From Tranzscheliella williamsii (Eukaryota; Basidiomycota; Ustilaginomycetes; Ustilaginales; Ustilaginaceae), in assembly GCA_023212725.1 (NCBI GenBank), contig JALBYF010000048.1, positions 62,001-126,000 of the forward strand: a DNA stretch of 64,000 nucleotides. Reading direction: 5' to 3'. The notes under the pieces were generated by a model that saw nothing but the letters and a program-made list of their open reading frames with translations, did not search any database and was not told the origin of the DNA. The translations under genes and the position numbers were made by a program. Shown here piece after piece: positions 57,971-64,000 of the stretch (position 1 is its first letter; every line of letters begins with the position of its first letter).

Positions 57971-59659
57971 ATGGCCAGATCAGCCGCGAGGTCGCGCCCG
58001 TCGCCCGCAGTAGCGAGTAGCTACAAGGAGGACGAAGCGCCGGGATGCAAGGCGCAGGCCCGAGTCATAGCGTCGTCGTCCAAGCACAGCTGGCGAGAAT
58101 GGTCGGCTACACGTCGAGCAGCAGACCAAGCGTTGAGCAGCCAGATACAGTATCCGCTCAACCTCATCGTAGCTCTACTGGTGATGCACACCCTCTCCTC
58201 GCCATCCTCTCTCTCGCTCGCTCATCTCTCCTTCCACCTTCATCTCCCCAACTCGCTCCACAGCATCATCCCTTCCTGGCTCAGGCTCCCTTCCCTGGCC
58301 GCTTTTTCTTCCGACCTGCCCAATGCGTCTCATGAGTCGCATCATTACCTGCATGGATTTGCGTCTGACATTGTCGGCGATAGTGCCGGCCCTTTCCGCA
58401 GCGATGCACGAGGCTTTGGCCATCCGCTCACCGCGCTTCACAACTTCACCAGGGCGTGTCTTGGGCTCTCCTACCCGGAACTCGACTCCGCTTCTTCACC
58501 AGTACAGGCCTTCAAGCAACGCTCCATATCCGCCTATCACAGCCTGACACATTCCCATGGCCAAAGGGAGCCATGGGCGCTTTTGTACGGCACGCCTGGC
58601 TACCTTTATCGACGCGGTCCCAAGGACGCCCTGTTTGTTGTCACGCTTGTGGTCATCTTCACGCTAGCTCGAGCACTTTGGATGAAATACGTCCTACTTC
58701 CCATTGGGGAGAGCGTCGTGCCAGTGCGCCGATCCGCCAAGCGATCCAACAAAGATGTTGCCGAGAGGTGCAGAGCGTTGCGCGCCCGGGAGAAGGAGGT
58801 CTTGCGCTTCGCCGAGCAGGGATTCAGCCTGACCTACTACACCTGTTCCTGGGCGCTGGGCCTCTACGTTGCCTCGCGCGAGAGCTACTGGCCGCTCAAG
58901 ACAATCGAGTACTGGACCGCGCAGCCGCAAACGCGCCTCGACCCGCTGTTCAAGTTCTACTACCTGGCTTCCTGCGCGTTCTACATCCAGCAACTCTTTG
59001 TGCTCCATGTCGAGGCGCGCCGCTCCGACCACTGGCAGATGTTCTCGCACCACGTCATCACCATTGCCCTGATCGGCGCGAGCTACGTGTGCAGCCTGCA
59101 CCGTGTCGGCAACGCCATCCTCTGCCTGATGGATCCCAGCGATATTGCGCTCAACATCGCCAAGATGCTCAAGTACGCCGGCCTGCAAACCGTGTGCGAC
59201 ATTGCGTTTGGCGTCTTTATGGTCTCCTGGCTGATGACCCGCCATATCCTCTACATGGTGGTGGTGCGCTCCTGCATCGTCGAGGCGGTCCAGGTGATCG
59301 ATTTTCATCCTTCCGGCTGGCACAGCGGCGCGCACTTTACCAAGCCCACCTTCAACGCTCTCGTTGCGCTGCTCTGCGCGCTGCAGGTCATACTCCTCAT
59401 GTGGTTTTATATGATTCTGCGCGTCGCCTACCGCGTGCTCACCAAGGCCGGCGCCGTCGACTCGCGCTCTGATGCCGACAGCAGCGTCGAGGACGATCCC
59501 CATGCTTCCCAGCAGCTCATCGAGCTCGACGACGCTACGCTTGCTTCGGCGGCCCCGCCCAGTATTCCCCTCCCCGCTTCGGCAGCCGCCGCCACGGACG
59601 CCGCCCCGCCCTCCCATCCGCACGCCGCGCTCAAGAAACGCTCCAAACGCAAGCCGTAG
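57971..59659 (+). CDS. LAG1: ceramide synthase, LAG1/LAC1 family
   Basis: The 562-residue ER membrane protein acylates sphingoid bases with acyl-CoA. The TLC domain spans about residues 275-490, and the Lag1 motif is clear: RRSDHWQMFSHHVITI with the essential His-His pair, then DPSDIALNIAKMLKY with the conserved Asp pair. An N-terminal hydrophobic helix is at about 58-75 (YPLNLIVALLVMHTL). Between it and the next helix (about 216-235) lies an unusually long Ser/His-rich segment of some 130 residues, with NXS/T sequons, that yeast Lag1 lacks. The C-terminus is Pro/Ala-rich and ends with basic KKRSKRKP, an ER-retrieval-like tail. The start at 57971 (MARSAARSRPSPA) is the first ATG after stop codons. 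Confidence 0.93.
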   Translation: MARSAARSRPSPAVASSYKEDEAPGCKAQARVIASSSKHSWREWSATRRAADQALSSQIQYPLNLIVALLVMHTLSSPSSLSLAHLSFHLHLPNSLHSIIPSWLRLPSLAAFSSDLPNASHESHHYLHGFASDIVGDSAGPFRSDARGFGHPLTALHNFTRACLGLSYPELDSASSPVQAFKQRSISAYHSLTHSHGQREPWALLYGTPGYLYRRGPKDALFVVTLVVIFTLARALWMKYVLLPIGESVVPVRRSAKRSNKDVAERCRALRAREKEVLRFAEQGFSLTYYTCSWALGLYVASRESYWPLKTIEYWTAQPQTRLDPLFKFYYLASCAFYIQQLFVLHVEARRSDHWQMFSHHVITIALIGASYVCSLHRVGNAILCLMDPSDIALNIAKMLKYAGLQTVCDIAFGVFMVSWLMTRHILYMVVVRSCIVEAVQVIDFHPSGWHSGAHFTKPTFNALVALLCALQVILLMWFYMILRVAYRVLTKAGAVDSRSDADSSVEDDPHASQQLIELDDATLASAAPPSIPLPASAAAATDAAPPSHPHAALKKRSKRKP

Positions 59660-60690
59660 CCGCCACGTGTCAGGGCAGCGCTGTTCGGGCCAGCGTCTTA
59701 GTTTCTAGATGAGCGGTCACACAGACTCTTACATTGCCATATTTCGTCCGTCGACCCCTTTTTCGCCGTACTGAGTTTGTGCGCCCGCTATTGTGATCCG
59801 CCTAGCCAGCCCCTGCGCTGCGGCGGGCTCTGGAGTAGCGACGCATCTTGCCACTGTAAAGCGATGGTCGTGAAGGTGGACCGACAGATGTCAAGTGTAG
59901 AGAGAGGTAACGCTGTTAGGAGCTAGGTCGGGCGTGCCGTGGCTGATTAGTAATGTCGCTCGTATCGTACGAGTCAGAGTTGGCCGGCGAATGCCTGTAC
60001 GTGGCGGACGTCACCTGCCGTCGGAGCGGCGAAAGTCGCCGGCGGAGGGGAGCTTCTCTGCCGAGCACACCCTGTGACCGTGCGCCGTGCTTGTAGGTCC
60101 CACTCGGCCTGCCGCATGTACCGCATTCCTTGCGCGGCGTTCTAGAAGCGAACCCCACACCGACACCGCAACCGCCTTCATATCCGGTCCCGCACATTAC
60201 AAGCGCATCTTGCTCGTTCTCAGCATCAATCACACGGTCGACCGCGTCGGCTAATGCGTTTGAGGCGCCCGACCGGTCGTCATCGCTGCGCACTTCCGTT
60301 CAAACTCGACGTCTTAGTACCTCGCGTTCGCATTGCCGAGCTCTGCCCTTGCGTAGTTAGTATGTCTGCGTCCCTGCTGCATTCCGTCAGAGACCCCCGT
60401 AGCCTTCCTGGAGCTCGCTTGCCACGCCTGCTTCATCGCCCGTAGGCACAGTGCACTGCCCCGCTTCGTGGCAGGGGCACCGGCTGACATAATGACAAGA
60501 AGGCTTTCTCGCGTCTGGCGCTACAATTGCCACATGTCCGTGCGCCGCGCGGCAGAGGGGGTTCTGTGAACGCCCCATGTAGTGCAAGTGCGAAGTCCGC
60601 TCGGTGGGTCCCGTACAAAAGGGTAGCACGGCGGGAGGCTGCCCGCTCATCGTCCACGTCGCCTCTTCCTCCGCAGCGTTGCCCGTCACG
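59660..60690. other. intergenic region upstream of the MFS gene
   Basis: About 1 kb between two plus-strand genes. The MFS frame is open from an ATG at 60604, but residues before 60691 are not transporter-like. Small frames on both strands look like chance; no RNA gene is recognised. Confidence 0.5.
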
Positions 60691-62533
60691 ATGGAGACCA
60701 TCAAGTCGAAGGAGAAGACGCACGAGGCGGTCTACGAGACCGCAGACATGGCCTACAACGCACACACGCCGTCGCGCACGTCGATGCGCGACGACGAGAT
60801 CCACTTCACCGACACCGGCATGCCTGCCGACGCTGCCCAGCGCGCTGCATGGCGGCGCGGCATCCGCAAGCTCGACTGGCGCACCGTCCCGCCCCTCGGC
60901 CTGCTCTGGCTGGCCAATTTCATCGACCGCTCCAACGTCGGCAATGCCAAGGTCGCCGGCCTGCCCGCCGACCTCAAGCTCCGTGGCAACCAGTTCAACA
61001 TCGCGCTCGCTATCTTCTACATCACCTACATCCTCGTCGAGATCCCTTCCAACATGGCGCTGCGCAAGCTCGGCGCCAAGTTCTGGTTGCCCTTTTTGGT
61101 TTTCGTTTGGGGTGTTTTGAGTTGCATGTCCGGCTTGATTCGGAACTTCGCACAGCTGTGCGTGATTCGGCTTCTCCTCGGTGCCTTCGAAGGAGGTAAG
61201 TACGCCGAACCAGCTGCTGATGCGCTTCCCGTTGGCGATGACTGCTGACGACACAGCTTCCTGCTCGGTTGCTGCCACTCCACCTGGTCGTGCAGGTCTC
61301 TTACCGGGGATGCCGCTCTACCTGTCCCAGCTCTACCCTCGCTACATGGTCCAGGTGCGCATTGCGTACTTCTACGCCGGGGCTTCGTTGTCGGGATGTT
61401 TCGGCGGCTTGTTAGCCTCTGGCCTTATCTCCATGTCTGGACTGGGGGCGCAAACGAGGACTCTTGCGCCGCTGACACCAAGCACGGCGCTCGGTGTCGC
61501 GGGCTGGCGGTGGATCTTCATCATCGAGGGGCTGGGTACCATCGTGTTCGCATGCATTGCCTGGTGGGTGCTGCCTGCGAGCGTCAAGAGATCCAAGTTC
61601 TTGAGTGAGCAAGAGCGCGACCTGATGCTGGCGGTGCTGGGACGCGACCAGCAAAACAACCGCGCCAAGGCGGCCAGCGTTACGCCCATGGGTGTAGCCC
61701 GGGACGAAGAAGAGAAGGGTCTGCCGCCGGTCTCGGTGCCCAACGCCATGGTCGCCGCTGGCGACGCCCACGATGCCAACGGCGCCGTGCAGCAGGCACT
61801 GACTTTCGAGGAGGAGCGCTTCGAATGGCGCGAGGTGCGGCGCGGGCTCGCCGAGCCCCAGGCGTGGTTTACCGGCATTGCTTACCTGTGCATCTGCAAC
61901 TCGCTCTATTCCTTCTCGCTGTTCCTGCCTACCATCTTGAGCGGAATCTACCCGGACATCTCGACAACGCGGTTACAACTTCTGACGGTGCCGCCCTACG
62001 TGCCAGCGACGGTGATGGTGATCGTGGTGGCGTATCTGGCGGACAGAACGCGTGTACGTGGGCCGTTCATGCTGGCGCTGCTCCCGATCGCTATGGTCGG
62101 CTACATCATGCTGCTGACGACCGACGACGCCCGAGTCAAGTACGGCGCCACGTTCCTGATCGCACTGGGCGTCTACCCCAGCGTTCCCTGCATCCTGTCA
62201 CTGCCGATCAACAACACCTCTGGCCTGTACAAGCGCGGCACCGTCAATGCGCTGCAGCTCATGATCACCAATCTGAGCGGCTTCGTCGCCACATTCATCT
62301 ACCAGAACAAGTGGGAGCCGCGCTACATCGAGGGCCACTCGGTCGTGCTGGGAAGCCTCATCATATCATGGCTCTTTGTCGCTTTGAACATCTGGTGGTG
62401 CTGGAGCGAGAACTGCGCCAGAGACCAGGGTCGCCGAGAAGGCAACTGGGCCGCCTACCAAAAGCTCGTCGATGAAGGCAAGACACAAGCGCCCATCGGC
62501 GACAGGAGTCCCCACTTCCGCTTTACTTTGTGA
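60691..62533 (+). CDS. MFS anion:cation symporter, Dal5/allantoate permease type
   Basis: Two exons, 60691-61195 and 61296-62533, are joined across a 100 bp intron (donor GTAAGT, acceptor TGCAG) to give 580 residues. The join restores RLLLGAFEGGLLPGMPLYLS, the conserved fourth-to-fifth helix region. Exon 1 carries the soluble N-terminus and helices 1-4, with LANFIDRSNVGNAKVAGL typical of the ACS/Dal5 family. Exon 2 carries the rest, with a cytosolic loop of about 75 residues between helices 6 and 7, then RVRGPFMLALLP and a final helix before WWCWSENCARDQGRREGNWA. Relatives import allantoate, nicotinate, pantothenate or other carboxylates; the substrate here cannot be predicted. A Zn2Cys6 regulator gene starts 450 bp downstream on the same strand. 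Confidence 0.92.
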
Positions 62534-62985
62534 GGAGCTTCTACTCACCGTCCATGCGCTAATCGGGAATAACCGTGAATATGCTCATTGCCGCGTGCTT
62601 CAGCGATGTAACATGTACCATGTCTGAACGTGAACTGCGCCCGATGATTGGACGTCATAATGTGCAATGCTAGTATCGGCGATCGGCAGCCTTCTTCTAG
62701 ATGCGGGCTGCAGCAGCGTGAGGGAAGACCCTGAGTCCGGCTTGAGAAGCCGTAAATACATAATTTAAATTCAAGCTGTTCTGACAAGTCGTACTGGAGA
62801 GCGAGGCTGAGCATCGCTCTTCTTGGCTCTCCCACACACTTGCCCAGTCACATTAACGTTCCTCTGCTTCCAATATCCCTAGCCTGAGATCGGCAGCTTT
62901 GCGTGCTACGCCAGACCCGAGCAGCGTAGCATGGCATGAAGCTGAAGTCGGCCGGTATTTGCAACATCAGGCAGGTCGAACCTCG
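62534..62985. other. MFS 3' flank and regulator promoter
   Basis: A 452 bp gap, AT-richer than its flanks between about 62560 and 62780. It contains nothing I can name. The regulator frame is open from 62857, so coding may begin earlier than 62986 if an upstream exon exists. Confidence 0.45.
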
Positions 62986-64000
62986 ATGCCCTCGTTGCCA
63001 CATCCGCACCGTTTAGCTGCGCATCAGCTGCAGCATCCTGAACACGCCTCGTATTCGGCCTCGCCGCGATCGACCCCTCTTTACACTTCGTCAGAAGCGA
63101 AATCGCATCAGCCACCTCCGTCGCACGCATTCCGATCACTTTCCCAGGCTTCCAGTCCCGACGTCGGCACGCATCACGACCGCATTGCATCTGAGCATCA
63201 GTCGTATCGGCGCTCTGCGACTCCTCTCATGGCTTCCCCTGCCGTCTCGTGCCATGAGCAGGATCTCTCTGACAGCTCCGATGCTCGTTCGCGGCCTCCG
63301 ACCAAGAAGCGCAGAGGCGGCGCGGTCCCGATCGATACTGATACGGCTTTCGCTCCGATGGCCGACGTCGAGTCACCTTGGGACTCAAAGGACCAAAAAC
63401 AGTCCACAAGGGTGGCCAAGGCATGTCAGCCGTGCAGCACCAAGAAGCGCAGATGCGATGGCCGCCAGCCGCAATGCTCCGTTTGCCAAGTGCTCGGCAC
63501 TCCCTGCACCTACAATCATACTGGTCTGAAGCGTGGTCCACCCAAAGGCTTTCGTTCAGGTCCCAAGGAGTCGGCCAGGGCCAAGCTCATCCGCACGCTG
63601 GAGACCACCATCCGTGACCTGGTCAACCACCTCGGCAAGGAGAATGCTGAGTCCGAGATCCTCCGCGTATCAGCAGAGAGAGAGCTCGGACTGGAGATTT
63701 TGAACGTTAGCAGCCACCTTGGCGCGCCAGATCAGGATCAGGCCGCATCGTCTGCCTCCAGAGGACGAGCACGCAATCAAAGGCGGACTGCAATCCAATT
63801 CCAAGATGACGACCGACACCATGCCAATAGCGTCCCTCATGACAACAAAAAGACACAGGAATTCTCGGATGAGGATGTCATTGGAGAGACCAGGATGGGC
63901 GAGCTTGTCTACCGTGGCTCCAGCTCCGGTATTGGCATCCTGCAACGACATCATCGAGCAGACTCGCCCGCCGCACCGCCACCTTTGGAGGGCTTACATG
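62986..64000 (+). CDS. Zn2Cys6 transcription factor, cut by window end
   Basis: The open frame runs from the first ATG at 62986 to the window end without a stop, so the 3' part is missing. The fungal binuclear zinc cluster lies at about residues 147-174: C-x2-C-x6-C-x6-C-x2-C-x6-C within ACQPCSTKKRRC and PQCSVCQVLGTPC. The linker LKRGPPKGFRSG and a short coiled-coil-like segment (KLIRTLETTIRDLVNHL) follow, and ELVYRGSSSGIGIL is a phrase common before the middle homology region of such regulators. The first 140 residues are His/Ser/Pro-rich. The target is unknown. It follows the MFS transporter on the same strand, so local regulation is conceivable but unsupported. Confidence 0.88.
   Translation, partial: MPSLPHPHRLAAHQLQHPEHASYSASPRSTPLYTSSEAKSHQPPPSHAFRSLSQASSPDVGTHHDRIASEHQSYRRSATPLMASPAVSCHEQDLSDSSDARSRPPTKKRRGGAVPIDTDTAFAPMADVESPWDSKDQKQSTRVAKACQPCSTKKRRCDGRQPQCSVCQVLGTPCTYNHTGLKRGPPKGFRSGPKESARAKLIRTLETTIRDLVNHLGKENAESEILRVSAERELGLEILNVSSHLGAPDQDQAASSASRGRARNQRRTAIQFQDDDRHHANSVPHDNKKTQEFSDEDVIGETRMGELVYRGSSSGIGILQRHHRADSPAAPPPLEGLH

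Overview
The window is nuclear DNA of a basidiomycete, most likely a smut or smut-related yeast (Ustilaginomycotina). Reasons: GC-rich and intron-poor coding sequence, long single-exon genes (including an unbroken 1704-codon AROM gene), few short GT-AG introns of about 47-102 bp, a MedA/Med1-type developmental regulator, a PIL1-domain eisosome protein of the basidiomycete type, and genes spaced about 2-3 kb apart on both strands. Species is not claimed. No CRISPR array, insertion sequence, prophage or virus-like element is visible.

Layout. 0-8.5 kb: a Med1/MedA regulator on the minus strand, about 5 kb without a credible gene, then a secreted pectinacetylesterase/Notum-like hydrolase. 10-20 kb: RNA polymerase I subunit A49, histidinol phosphatase HIS2, sterol C-5 desaturase ERG3, sideroflexin FSF1, PTS2 receptor PEX7 and an intron-containing tRNA-Leu(CAA). 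20.7-30.4 kb: a cytochrome P450, epsin, a CDC12-type septin, DPH3 and a Rab18-like GTPase. 30.7-35.4 kb: a large disordered protein of unknown function and a PIL1-family eisosome protein. 37.7-43.6 kb: an intracellular-looking GH32 enzyme, a small profilin-like unknown protein and a seven-helix membrane protein. 43.7-48.9 kb: the pentafunctional ARO1. 50-54.3 kb: a head-to-head pair of 60S assembly genes, RRP14 and RSA4. 54.4-59.7 kb: a head-to-head pair of sphingolipid genes, an LCB3-type phosphatase and a LAG1-type ceramide synthase. 60.7-64 kb: an MFS transporter (Dal5/ACS type) and the 5' part of a Zn2Cys6 regulator cut by the window edge.

Most genes are housekeeping and not functionally clustered. 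Exceptions are the RRP14/RSA4 and LCB3/LAG1 divergent pairs, and the PIL1 neighbourhood. Splice sites were worked out for FSF1, epsin, septin, PIL1 and the MFS gene, and each joined exon set has a length divisible by three.

The most unusual signal is compositional. About ten genes on both strands switch from a strongly G-rich to a strongly C-rich coding strand 250-550 bp before the stop codon. The switch follows the direction of transcription, not the chromosome strand, and no annotated feature explains it.
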